DNA of 64,000 nt, taken from Galerina marginata. Lineage: Eukaryota > Basidiomycota > Agaricomycetes > Agaricales > Galerinaceae. Of this stretch, positions 23,234 to 35,611 are shown piece by piece (position 1 is the stretch's first letter; each line of letters begins with the position of its first letter). The translations under genes were made by a program, and so were the position numbers. The notes below the pieces were generated by a model. The model saw only the letters and a program-made list of their open reading frames with translations. It had not been told where the DNA came from and ran no database searches. The stretch spans positions 3,038,001 through 3,102,000 of the forward strand of contig JAECYW010000005.1 of NCBI GenBank assembly GCA_023014335.1, given 5' to 3'.

Positions 23234-24936
23234 TTAGTTATTGGAAAGGGAAGACTTTGAACGCAAGATTTTCTGAACAGAATGACGTGCAAAAAAAGTA
23301 CTAACTTGTCCATTATTGTAGCAGGCTGCACCTCCAATCCGCCAAAATATGATCGCTCCGTCACAACATATTTGGAATGAAGTGTCCTCCTGTATCCAAG
23401 GTCGGTTTTGGAAAGTGAAAAAAAACGATCCTTCGTCTGTTATGCATCGAATGGTATGGGGGCACGAGTAAGAGGACCCACAGGCGCCCGAATGCCGAGG
23501 TGCGATTGAAAACCCTCTCGCCTGATATTTCTGGATAGCATTCGCAACGAGAGCCCTGTTGACATCCGTTTGTGAATGAGCTAACGCGTTACGAACATAT
23601 TGCAGGGATCGAGTCAGTTCGTTGTATGCGGAGTATACGCCAGTTGAACTGATGAAGTTCATCACCATGGTCGAATGGAAAGAGAATATGGGCAAAACTC
23701 CATTATTTGTTGCAGAAACTACAACGTTCACGACACCACCGGTGTCATTTTCAAGCCAGATGACTGTTTTGAGGTTCCCAGTATGATACATATTGCTTGT
23801 CTTCGTAACCTTGTACGAGTAGTCGCTGATGAAAAAAGACACGACCTGTACGTCAAATGCTGAGGGTGTATAGATGTCGAGGTCATGAGGTTTGAATTGC
23901 AAGACTTTCGAGCTTGGGAACAAGCACCGCAATGCAAAAGAACCAGATATGACCGACTTTGTGTCGTGTAGCATCGAAAATAGTTTCGGAGAATCAACAC
24001 CAAACGGGACGAGAAGTTGGTGGATATAGCCCATGACATGATTTTGTACGACATTCCGTAAAGTCTTACTCACAGTTGCGAGTTTGCTGAGGTCTTCCAA
24101 ATGGAGCCATGATAGAATTTCTGTTATAACGTCCAAATCGATACTGTCTTGTAGCATACCTGTCCAAAAGTCAGATTAATTGATTAAAAGAGACAATGCT
24201 TTCATACATTTATCCGGGGCAGTCCCTTGATCAGCTTCTAATATGAAGCAGATGTCACTAACAGTATCGGCATCAGAAGAAAGGTCCATTGAGGAATCTA
24301 AGAAAAACATTTAGGAAGCGAGACTGGCAAGAAAGACGACGTAAACTGAACTTGACAGTCTTGTTTCTTCTTCAGACATTTCATCTATGATAGACAATGT
24401 AGAAAGTACGCAATCACCGGAGTCACAGTCGTCGTTGTCCGTGTCCGTGTCTGAAAATCGTATGTGTCAAGTCAAGCGTGCATGAATTGGGAATAATCAT
24501 CACCTGAACTTGATTGTCTCGTCTCATCAGAAACTTCATATATCCTTGAAATCGCAGAAGTTAGATAATCATCGAAGTCGATCTGCACGTCGTCTTCGTC
24601 ATAGTCTAAAGATTGCGTTATATTATAATTGTAACATGATAAAAATATAATTTCATTACCTGAGTTCATTGCGCTCTCATCGCCATCATAACCTTTGTCT
24701 GACGCTGACTGTAAGCTGGTCGCAATGGATAGTTTTCTAATATGCGAGGTTGTGATTTCGTCATCGATGTCGAGACCCTTAAGTACGAGATGAAGTGTTT
24801 TGCCGTCAGTGGCAGTAGGAAAGGATTGCTGATCAACACAAGTGTCCAAGGTGCATTGGTCTACGTTCTCGAGTCAATGAAACTAACAAAGCAAACTTGT
24901 TGTTAAACGATACGCACCGGTGTGGTTGGGATCCAT
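23234..24936 (-). CDS. F-box protein with nucleotidyltransferase-like domain (copy B), acidic N-terminal exons
   Basis: Exons 24918-24936, 24660-24860, 24504-24605, 24352-24450, 24208-24297 and 23234-24159 give 478 residues; all five introns are phase 1 and 48-57 nt. The first five exons encode a disordered acidic region rich in Ser and Asp (DYDEDDVQIDFDD, DTDTDNDDCDSGD, SDADTVSD). The last exon holds the F-box (VITEILSWLHLEDLSKLATVSK) and the nucleotidyltransferase-like core: SVISGSFALRCLF, then KPHDLDIYTP, with both acids kept, then PIFSFHSTMVMNFISSTGVYS, nearly identical to copy A. A CGSSYSCPH motif near residue 400 has counterparts in copy A. Role as an SCF adaptor is inferred from the F-box; the catalytic state of the second domain is untested. 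It converges on the PAS gene. Confidence 0.85.
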
Positions 24937-25552
24937 TTTCCAATAATCAGTTCGAGGTCGAATATTTAGGATAGAAACACGTCCGATATTTATCGAAATC
25001 ATGATGTTATGTAACGCCAAGAATGTTGGTAATTCCCGTCAGTATCGCTTTATGGTTATGCAACTGCTGCGCATGCAATGGTTTTGTTAAGCGCTCATAC
25101 TTGGTACATACATCCTCGCTTCGACACGCTGTTGGTCAGTTTTCGGGCATTCGATAAATTTTGAGATTATCCGCAGTGGTAGATCCGGTATGACCGTTGA
25201 TGAATGATTCAGGCTAGACAGTCAATGACGACAGATAATTGAAATTGCGGCACAGTTTTCTATCAATCAATGAAGTCATTGTCAATAATCGCTATGACAG
25301 GTGAAGATGAATAGCTGACAAGTGCAGGCGATTTAACTCGATCTGTGATTGCCAAAAAATGTACGCAGCGTACCGAAAATCGCGGGATCTAAAATATATA
25401 GTCATTCGACGCATAGCTATCAAAATCCGTGTCATGAAGACCAGTCACCGACAAAAAGAAGTCCGTTCCTCAGAATTTGACCAAACTGCGGAGCGACGAT
25501 TGCTTCCGAACCAACTTAAACAAGAGCCTTGTTCGTCGATATCCTACAAGAA
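24937..25552. other. Divergent region upstream of copy B and the RING gene
   Basis: About 0.6 kb between two divergent genes. Part of it (25359-25550) is open on the plus strand and may hold upstream exons of the RING gene (peptide KTSHRQKEVRSSEF), but no joint in frame could be fixed. Confidence 0.4.
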
Positions 25553-26078
25553 ATGCAGCATCACTTTACATCTACCATCAAGGAGAAAAACATAGTGGAC
25601 CTTACTGAAGACCACATTACAGAGAAATCTTTCGATGTAATTGAATTGGTAAGGGCTTTCATGCCACCTAGGCGTAGCTGATCACTATTGATAGGCAAGA
25701 AAAGATGTACAAGATGTGCTTACTTGTCCGGTGTGCCAAGTGCTCTTGCAAGATCCATTTACGTGGGGCTTTTATCATAATGTTGTCACCAGCTAGTTCA
25801 ACTGCATATAATTCAGAATCAGGGAATGCGGTCATACCTTTTGCATGAAATGCCTCTGCACTTGGTTCAAAACAATTTTGGAGGTCTCAGAAGATCAGTT
25901 AGAAGATATCGACGTAGATGCAGATATATCAATATACACCTGTCCAACGTGCCGCGAAAAAGTCCACGTCAAGCCAATTTCTTGCTATCTCGTTAAAGCA
26001 ATGATCGATTTAATGCCCCGTGAAATGAAAGACGTTGACGAAACTGAAGTTACAGGGAACCTTGATGAATATTTCTAG
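25553..26078 (+). CDS. RING-finger protein (C3HC4), probable E3 ubiquitin ligase
   Basis: Exons 25553-25648, 25695-25762 and 25823-26078 join in frame to 139 residues. The second and third exons complete the zinc finger: LTCPVC, then TECGHTFCMKC across the 60-nt intron, then YTCPTC, giving the eight ligands of a C3HC4 RING. About 30 residues separate the sixth and seventh ligands, more than usual, and include an acidic run (EDQLEDIDVDADI). This RING layout with KPISCYLVKAMID after it is common in small mushroom proteins. RING fingers recruit ubiquitin-charged E2 enzymes. The start is uncertain: Met at 25553 is the first in frame after a plausible acceptor, but earlier exons may exist. Confidence 0.82.
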
Positions 26079-28104
26079 AGTCGCGATGGTGTCGATAGAA
26101 ACAATATGGGATATCGATAATATTGTAGGTAACTTACTGGGAATGATACATGTCTTGATAGCCTCTGACAGCATTTCGACATGGATAATGCGTGCATGTG
26201 GAGAAAAAATGCTGATGTCACAACCTTGCACCCGTCGTTTGAAATGAACACGGACTAGAACACAGACAAAGTGCCGCTGTATGACCAGTCAGCAAGATAC
26301 AAAAGCAGTAGCGATGAAATGAGCGTGAACGCGAAAAAGGATATCAGAAGTCTCTTGAACGTTGCTGACAAAATTGATTCTGGTCTATGTGATCTTGGCC
26401 GTCCATTAGTAAATAATTTTGCTTACTAATGACTTTGTACTCGAGTACAGGAGAAGTTGTCCGGAATTGTGATGGATTTATGTCGACCACCGAACGTCCA
26501 GAATCAAACGAGCAACTCCTGGCATTTAAACTAGTAATTGCAACGTGGGAGATGTACACGTATGTCGGCAACAACACTGATATCAAAGATAAGCTGCATA
26601 AAGCAACAGAAAGTAAGTTTATTGTCGATAAAGAAAACGAAATGTTTAACTCGTTCTACTATCAACCACAGGTCAGCAAATGCAACGGTCATTGGCAGAA
26701 TGCTGGTCCCTGACTGCATCTTTGCCCATTGTCGACAATGAGGCATTCGCCAGTATGGATAAGCCAAGTCGAGTAGACTGGAAAAGGTCACTCTCGACCT
26801 TGAAAGGTCACTCTCGACCTTGAAAGGTCAGAGTAAACATCATACCTCTATGCGAAACAATGGAGCTGAGAAAGTAGCCGTGACTTCTGATTACGGTGTC
26901 CGATTTCAATTTTGTATGTTCTTCATTGCGTTACTTCGCTTGTTCATTGACCAGGAGGTTTAGAACATGAAAAGCTAGACAAGCTGGAGGAGGAAAGCCA
27001 GGTTAGCAGTCTGTTGACATGGGCAATGATATATACACCTTCTGGCCCTTTATTCCTGCAGGAATTGTAAGCTTGTTGTATTATTTCTTTCGGTCACAAG
27101 TCGACGAATTTATCAATTTTTTGATTCCAATACTAGATGTGCTTTTGTCCATCTTGATGCGCATTTGTAACGACAACACATATCTGGAAGAAATCGTTGG
27201 TCAAATTTAAAACGCATAATACGAAATATACCTAGAAAGGGAACATGGGCACGATATGTCAGGCACTGAAACATGCCTTCTAGGTTTCCTTGAACTTGAA
27301 TGCGATACATGTGTAATATTGTCAATATCCGTACGTGTTTTATCAATGATCATTTTCTCACCGGTTTTTATTCAAGTTCAACTAGTATCGACAGGACATT
27401 GTTATACGTGGTGGAGTGCACATTCTTCGGTAAGAGAGTCAGCTATTTGAAGAAATTTTAAAATATGTTCGACTGACACCGTACCCGTATTGTTTGGCTA
27501 GGATATCGTCAAGAACGACATTTTTCATGCAGAACTGTTTCTATGGTTAGATCGGTCTGACCAACACAAGAATACACGAAAGGCTGGTAAGCCTTGCTGA
27601 TAGCTGGCCACTGACATGTGTTTTGTTAGTTCCAGTCGAAATCTGCGAGTTCATAAATCAACGATAAGCCTAACGTAGTCCGGGACTATCATTTGAGCCA
27701 TACAGAACAAGAAATAGTTACCTTGTGGATATTCGTTCAACATGTGGACCGTTAAATCCTGCGCTCTATCAAAAGTAAGTCCCTTTTCCGACTTTGCAGA
27801 GTAAGAAAGTTATAATGTGTAGCAGGACTGAGGCCAACGTTACGAAAGCCATTTGAACTGCGCGATCTCCTTGGTCAAACCAGTTCATCACGGCTCAATT
27901 GGTACATACAATCCGACTGGATTTCATACTTTTTCCCATGTCTCCGAGGAAAATTAGTCCGATATACGATTGTCTCTTCTTGCAGGCGAATTACTCAATA
28001 GCCAATCGATTGCAATCAACATTTACCGCTGTTTGGTCTGAACCAGTGGCAAAGTAGTCCGCTTTTTCGACTAAACCAGTTGCGTGGTTTATTTTCTCAT
28101 GTCG
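26079..28104. other. No gene supported
   Basis: About 2 kb. ORFs at 26429-26713 (plus, no motif) and 27019-27210 (plus, hydrophobic: PAGIVSLLYYFF, FLIPILDVLLSIL) could be exons, but no chain was built. A short 20-bp tandem repeat lies at 26786-26830. Confidence 0.4.
26786..26830 (+). repeat. 20-bp tandem repeat, 2.25 copies
   Basis: GGTCACTCTCGACCTTGAAA occurs twice in perfect tandem, followed by a partial third copy (GGTCA). Confidence 0.95.
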
Positions 28105-29353
28105 TGTAGCTTATAAAGGATGGCAATGCAACACTTCTTGTCTCCGGACTCCCACCATCTTCACCTCAGAAAACATATAGAAGACATTTTCCAGTCGAAC
28201 TTTTATCAGCCACGGTTGTGCTCATGATGGAAACACTTGCAAGAACTAGTTCTACTCCTTGGCTTAGTGAGTCTCTGTTCGCAGCTGTTTTCGTCCTTTC
28301 TGAACCGGAAAAAAAGTCCTTATGTTTATCGGTCATTGCGCTTCCTTCGCGCTGGCTGCTCGTCGGTTTTCGCAACGGTGGACCGGTCATGTACTGGGTT
28401 GGGATGATCTGTTCGCATCTTTTGTGCTCATAGGCAACGTCATTATGTTCGCAATCCTTTTGGCCAGTGGTATGTTTTCATTTGTTCGCATTGATATACA
28501 AGGCGTGGCTTAAAAGTTACCGTAGTCTTCATCGGATCAATTCGTCTTGAGAATCCTATGTTCCGAATCTTTGCATTGGTGTCGTATTTTACAACGATAT
28601 GGTAAGAGCAGCTCCAACATGACATTTAAGAAACTGATATTCGTTAGGTTTACTTTTGCATGTATCCTCACAACCACATCAAGATTCTCTGGTGCGATTG
28701 AATTATCTCCAAGTCACGTTGGCCAAACGAGAATGTTATCCGCTTTCTCCCTTCGGTCGTCAGCCTTCGCTTTCGGTGCCATTGGTGTCATCTGCGATAT
28801 CATGGTCATCATCATTTGTTTAGACTTTGCTGGAAATAAAATTCATGGTCACGCAGATCGAAATTTGCTCCTCTCTTCTTTATATGGTACGTGATTTCAA
28901 GAAGGCTCCATCGCTGACTAACCCAAGCAGTGCATTTTTTTGTCGCTCTTTTCGTGGCCATGATTCCCCATGTGGTCCTCAAAAATGTGGAAGTCCTGGG
29001 ACCTCGTTATCGTGAACAGGGACCACACCGAGCAGTAATTCTTTTACTTTGTCTATCTGGAACGGTGTGGATCGCCTTGTCGATGTTTGTGGTTATCATC
29101 ATATATTCCAAATCTACGTCAATCCAAACTACAACGATGGTATTCTTGGCAAATGCAATGGTATGTTAACAAAATTCCTTTAAAAAGTGACACATTAACA
29201 AGTAAATATTAGACAAATGTATCGCTTTTCGCCTGCAACTGGGAGATGGTAATCGGTTTTATGTTGCAGCACGGATCTTCGAATCAGCATCGCCAAACCT
29301 CTTGGTCAGTCGACAGAACTGCCAACGGCAGTGAAATTGTCACGTCTACCTAA
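28105..29353 (+). CDS. Multi-pass membrane protein, fungal rhodopsin/PTH11-like layout (5' end uncertain)
   Basis: Exons to 28248, then 28317-28469, 28526-28601, 28648-28886, 28931-29160 and 29213-29353 keep frame (introns 44-68 nt). The protein has repeated hydrophobic segments of about 20 residues: VELLSATVVLMM, FASFVLIGNVIMFAILLA, SYFTTIWFTFACILT, FAFGAIGVICDIMVIIICL, HFFVALFVAMIPHVVL, VILLLCLSGTVWIALSMFVV, then a polar tail. The motif RFSQRWTG-x4-GWDD between segments resembles the R-x-x-x-R-W-x-x-D-D loop of fungal rhodopsin-like receptors (PTH11 class). That assignment is inference. The open frame begins after a possible acceptor at about 28105 and the first exon(s) were not found. Likely in the plasma membrane or endomembranes. 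Confidence 0.62.
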
Positions 29354-29477
29354 ACATATCTTGATTCTTTGTCTTTGTCACTATTGAAGATCCAACGTTC
29401 ACAGTACAATTATACATTCGTTTTTACATTTCGGTACAATGATTCTGCATTACACTACTACGATATTTGGAACGTAG

Positions 29478-30509
29478 TTAGATGGCTGGTACACTATTCG
29501 GGCACCTCTTGTTTTTACATACAAAACCTATGCGCCATCTATAGCTTGTTTTCAAAAAGTTCTCCTTTTGCTGTTGATCATCTGCATTTGTCTTGGGACC
29601 CAAACCGCCCCAACGAGTCACCGCAACACCTTTCAAATTGGTTGTTACCCGCCACAAAGCCGGACACGCCTCGAAGCACGGTCCATCAAGAAATGTTGTG
29701 TCCCTAACAATGGGAATAGTACGTTCTTCAAGCTCCATTTCTTGAGCCTTAGTCAACTGTAAGATGCCCTGCAGCGCAACACGATGATGTAGGAGGTGCG
29801 GATAGAAACAAAATAGGGAGGTCGGCGTCACGACGTTAAACATAGTCGTTACTGGAGAGGAAAGCATAGTTGGGAGAATAGATGCATCTCGGCTTTCGTG
29901 GATGACGACGACATCGGCCTAATCGGAATCAATGTCGGTCAGATTCTCAGAAAAAGCACAACGTACCCCACGCGACAATGAAATAATACGTTTCGTTCCC
30001 CAATGCAAGGGATAACTCGTGGAATTGTAGGTCATGTTGTTGTATCCGACACACAAAAAGAAATCCGCCCATTTGATCAGAACCCATTTGGAAGAGGGAA
30101 CGGCTATGTTTAGCTCGTGCTTCAAAGTCGCCGCGGGATCGTGATAATTCATGACAGACCAGCCGAAGGAGCCAGTAATACCGCCATTGGTTTCGGAGAG
30201 TAGACTGAAAAACTCCTTGATAGATTTCCGTGGAATGTATTGTTCGAGTACCGAATAAACGCGGTGACCAATATGCTTCGTGACATCATTTTTGAAGTGA
30301 ACAGAGGTATTGGCCAGATTAATTAGTGTCGGAAACGTAGCCACGCTCAAAATATTGTCTTGAAGTTCGGATATAGTGAGAACACGTTCAACAGCAGAGA
30401 TGGCAGATCCAAAATCGGTTTTTGCGATGGAAGCAATAAATCTAGGTTATAATTAGCATCGTTCAAGAACAAAAAACAGCATTGATAAGTACTTTGATTC
30501 GGCAGACAT
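29478..30509 (-). CDS. F-box/nucleotidyltransferase-like protein (copy C, divergent)
   Basis: Exons 30493-30509, 29967-30441 and 29478-29918 give 310 residues. The second intron (29919-29966, 48 nt, donor GTACGT, acceptor TTAG) is in frame but holds a stop, so the raw ORF looks truncated at 179 residues. The N-terminus (ISELQDNILSVATFPTLINLANTS) is a degenerate F-box. EFFSLLSETNGGITGSFGWSVM aligns with MLHETDSVISGSFALRCL of copy A, and KHELNIAVP with KPRDIDIYVP, so one metal-binding acid is Glu and the other is Asn. The C-terminus carries PCFEACPALWR, TRWGGLG and WRIGFVCKNKRCPN, a familiar ending of large mushroom families of this type. The changed acids suggest a non-catalytic domain. Confidence 0.8.
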
Positions 30510-33500
30510 TAAAGTTGGCTTAGATATGAAACGAATAACAGTGGGAGTTTGTGCTACTTACCTTTCGTCTGATGGTCCCTACTTAAGTATGTTCTCTAGC
30601 GCTTATAGATTTCTAAATAAAAAACCGATGTAAACGCATCGTGGCAATATGACGTCAGTTCTTATGTGGCGTATCAGTCCTAATCGGGTAATCAGTGTTC
30701 GTTAATCCCGCGCCTGTTGCTGCGGCTATTTTGACCGGGTATTGAAAATGCTACTTGTGCGATGAAATGCAAGCAATTCAAGGACTAACCTGTTGAGGTT
30801 AGCGGTGTAAAATCAAAGCCAACCAAACGGACTGTGCCGCAATGGACTGCTGTAGGTATTCCTCTACCGTCGGAGGCCCTGACAGATTCTAGTTTCTTCC
30901 ACCAAAGAATGCCGGCGACGTGACCAATAACATGAATGCAGATAGTCATAAATTGACGTTGTTGACAATGCAGCAGGCCCCTATGCAGGATTCGCAGGGG
31001 TCAAAAAGACTGCCCCCGTCTGCAGCAACATCTTAAAGTTCTTGAAGTCTGTATATGGTCGTGTCCATCATTTGCACAGTTTCAATATTGATGGCCAACG
31101 TAATTCACAATCAATTTGAGAGACAGTCTTGTTGAACTAGCACGACTCGTGTACTTGGCGCTTTAACGAGTCAAAGGCACTGAAATAGGATCACGAGAAG
31201 TCAAGGGTCGTCACCACTCGGAGACTTAACAAAAACCAAGTCACTTTTCGGCGTCAAATCGAAACGTAATCATAAGTCCACGTGCGGACAATTTTCAATA
31301 CCTGACATCAAGCCAATGAGGACGACTCGATGAACAGACCAAGCGTTCAAACAAGCTTCGTATATAATCAGAAAATTCGGAATTCAAAGAAACGGTTCAA
31401 ATCATGCAAATTCAGTTTACGTTACACGGAACATGTCAGGGCTTATATCGTGAATCATTTTACGACGACTATTCGAGAAAACGATCCACAAGAACCCTAG
31501 TTTTGAACGTCAGAATATATAGTATTGAAAGAGAAGACCACCTACGTCAGCGTCAAACATTGAATCTGTAGGATGTCAGATTTGACAACGTTTTCAACTC
31601 CGTTGGGACCCCATTTTACGACCAGCACAGGACCGAACCAAGTGATGTCCCGAATTGGACTCAATGCCCTGACAACTTGGTTGTCTCTCCAGAAACACTG
31701 TGTTTCGTCAACCGGCTACAAGTCAAATGGTTATGATCGTAAGGCAAACATCATCGTGATCTGCTAACCTGCTCATTGAAAATTATGGTAAGGTTCTTTT
31801 CCTCGACTTCGTTACCGGCGTCAGACGGAAAGACAGTAGAAATTGTGATTCGATTTGTAGACAAGTCTTCATAGTGAGGAGGATTGAATGGGTAGGTTCT
31901 CATAAATGATTCAACCTTGAGCGTGTCAGGCGATTCGGCATGAAGAGCACTACAGCCGTATGTTCCAGCGATTGAAACATGGACAACAGACGTCGTAAAT
32001 CCGTCTGTTGGAAAATAAACACAACAGTACGATTTGGATGGCTAGAAATATTACATATATTAGCTGAGAATTGCAAGAAAGTGTAAGACCGAACAGGATT
32101 AGATTTGCCGACCGTTGCGTTAATTTCATTGTCATTGCGGTGCGCCATTGCAAGACTATAATATGGTTCTTCAGTGGTGCACAAAAAAGTAAGGATGCAG
32201 CTTGAATGTCGCGACTTTAAAAGCTTCTAGGTACCACGATCGCGTGTTACATTGTTATGCTCAAAAATCTGCATTAAGTTTGACGACTACGCCGTATTCA
32301 ATCACGTATAGATCGTGACCTAGCATTGATCAAGTGATACCGAATTCTCTCTATCAGAAACGACCTGATGACAGGTCAAGACATAAGCCGACGCGTTAGA
32401 CGGAAGGCCAAAATTTACCTAGTTTCTGATCGGGAATGTAAACATAAAACCGACACCACAGGACTTCCTTGTCAAAGTATCACATCAGACGTCTCAAGTG
32501 CCGGTGAATAGAAATTAACTGCTGCGAAGCAGAGCACAAAAATCTACCGAAGTCATGAGCAAGGCAAGTGACACATAGAAATGACTCGGGAATGGAAATA
32601 CAAAACAGGTATGATGTAAATTGACCGTGAACATACAACAATGTTTCACGTGCCGAACCTCGTTGAATATGTTGAGTACGACGCTGCGCATAAAAATGAA
32701 GAGAAGTCATGACGAACAAAGGCACGACATGATCGAAAATATTAGGCTTACCTATGTTAACGCTAACGTATTGAAGAGATGTCAACACTGATATGGTGAC
32801 GCATCGAACTATGGAGTCATAGCAGACAAAGAGCGTCTGATATTGGCCGATGAGAATCAGCATTCAAATTTTTTTTCAGAATTGCCTTGTGTACATTGCT
32901 TGTCTGTCAGACCATCTCGATTCTTCGGCCATGACATAACAGGCTAACCTTGAGTAGTGAAATTTTCAAACAACCTGACGTTCACGCAGTTGAAGTCCCC
33001 GACGACACACGCTTCGATTTGGCAAGACTGTTGGATCAACGTATATGGAGAAATCAGTCGCAGTGGACTTGACGTACAACAAGAAAAATATAGGTCTTGG
33101 GAATGAAGGAACACGGATCCAGATTGGCTGATTGGCCATATATGAATTGACGGATAGCAAAAGTAACGCGGCGGGTGGGCGGAAACCTGAGGATGCAGGA
33201 CTGTATTACCAAGTGCTCGTTTTTTTCTCCTGTCCGCGTTTGCTCTCGATACCTTATGGAGTTAGCGATGCTGCAGCCTTTCAAGACTGATTAGCTGCGT
33301 TTTGCATGATGAGGACTGTCATCGTAAAGCAGATTGTCGGTGGTGGGCAGGATTGGCTTGTGATCAAAGTGTCAGGACGGCCACAAATGGATTCCGTGAC
33401 AAGAGCCGTTGCCAAACAGGAATAGGTCAAGTTGTTCATTATGCTGAGCGTCCGTTTTCAATTACAAGTGAAAAATCGGCTTGGGTAGGATATTTCGAAG

Positions 33501-35611
33501 CTGAACAAGAGAGTGGAGAGTGAGCCGTGTTTCCCATCAGGGCGCGTGACTGAGTTGGAATTAGTACGCACTTCTTATTCCGGCGATCAGCCACCAACGA
33601 CGTGAAACCCGAATTTTTTTGGTGGAATTTACTTCCTGACTCCCTTGCTCTTTGCCCTGTCTCTCAATGTATCAACAGAACAGATATGCTAGGTACATGA
33701 TTGAGACCCTGACATAGCTAATTTTTTGGCCGAAACTTTGGAAGCAAGTTGTTCTATTGCTACAGTATCGGTTCATTGCCTCACTGCATGGCAAATACAA
33801 GTCTTGGAATCTCCGCCACCAAAACATATTTCTTGAGAATGAGAACCAAAATTACTACAATACAGACAAAACCGTACTTTTTTACAAGAGGCAAAGGCGA
33901 TGTGCGCAGAATGACGCTCGGGCTCAGGCGCGCCGTGTGTTCAGGATATCCCGCATATACGCCTCGCATCCGGTAGGCAGACTCGAAAGTGCTGCTCCTG
34001 TGCAGGCTGAAGCGGTGGTTTGGAGGCAGTACCATGTGCGCGGCTGGGTCTGCGCCTGTCAATTTTGCTTGAGCTACGGAAAGGGACAAGGTTGTCATCG
34101 GTGACGCAGCGGCACCAGGGTATAGACGCTCGAAGGACAACAAAGGTGTCTTTCGCGCAAGGGAGTGCTCCGGCATGCTAGACCGTCTGGTAAGGGCAGC
34201 TACAGGGATGGTCGGAGAGGTAAAGTGGCTTCGTCATCCGCATAGACATTGTTAGAGAGGGTGGAGGCAGTTGACTGCGTCCGCGCTGCTTACGGAGGTG
34301 GATGCGTGGCGACACGAGTAAAGGAATAGCAATATCGGCGGCGGCGGCTACGTCAACGTGGTGGAGGAAGTCAACTGTTTCTTGCGCGGTACAGGAGGCG
34401 AACGCGGACTTGTATTAGCCATGTCAAGGCTCGTTGTTGAGCCAGCGGTGGCATTTCGTTACCAGTACTCCCATCCATGACATAGCAGGGCCAATGCACT
34501 GTCGCCAATCAGATAACGTGAATTGGTGACACTGAAAATATAAGTCGCCGACTGAGAGATCCGTGAGCGATGGTATCCTCAAGACATTCATCTTCACTGG
34601 GAATTTTCGGAGATTAGCAACTAATATCAGAGAGGGTGGGCAAATGGATGGATGATAGGCGTCGCGTATGGTTACGTACAAGTGACTGACAAAATTTGGA
34701 CCGACAGTGTTGGCGATCCAAGCATTTTTGAAATCTGTAAATCCCCTGCTCGATTGTGGTCCGTTGGGCTAAGCCCCCCGTAAATAGTGAATTATCCGTT
34801 AAAAGTCGTCGACCAGAACAAACAATGAATTCAATGTGCTTGGGTTCCCCTTGCCGCTCGTTTAAGATCGCGTCCACGATTGTTGTTGACCAAGCTCATA
34901 TGATGCACAGACCAGACTGGCAAGCGTGATCTCTTCTGCCAGCAGCACAAGGAAGCCAAAGGGCTCACTGTGTCATTCGCATTGACGTCGTACGTCAGTG
35001 CAGGGACCAGCAGTCAGGCCAGTCGAGGCAAGATGGAAGTGTGAACGGTGGCAGGAGCCAGAAGTCGAACACGGACGATGACAGAATTAGAAGTCGTCCT
35101 AAAAATAGCTAGCGGGGTTTGCGCATAAGTAACGCAGGCCAATTTTTGCGAGGTCCAATACTGTATTTACTAGTACGATCAATCCCATCACCGGTTTCTG
35201 ACTGTGACACATGTGAACATTTGATTCTTCTGAACTCATTTCCATCCTTTCCTTCGTTCAGACCTTGTCTCATAGTTCAAACAGCTATAAAATGTCTTAT
35301 ACATACCGTATCTGTCTCCATTAGAGTTTTATGAGAAGATAGCCCAAATTGCTTAGAAATTAGATTCACATTTTCGCCATATTTGATTTTATTCAGGATT
35401 ATTAAAAGATCAAAACATTGGACAGCTACAAGAATTGAGGGAGGTGTAGACGCAGTGTGTATCTATATAACAAAAAAAGAACCAAGGGAATTGCTTGAAA
35501 ACTGCGGGCGTAATTTAAGTTTGTCTCACTGAGCGGGGTGTCTCATTGACCGGTGAATGACTGTACATACATTTAGACTTTTATCAGACTTGATAATCAG
35601 ACATGATATCA
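30510..35611. other. No gene recognised in 5.1 kb
   Basis: Several ORFs exist: 31900-32184 and 32480-32863 (minus, partly hydrophobic), 33749-33976 (plus) and 34424-34877 (minus, two overlapping frames with a plausible joined reading DFKNAWIANTVGPNFVSHLY). None carries a motif I can name, and no exon chain could be fixed. Genes may be present but are not supported. Confidence 0.35.
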
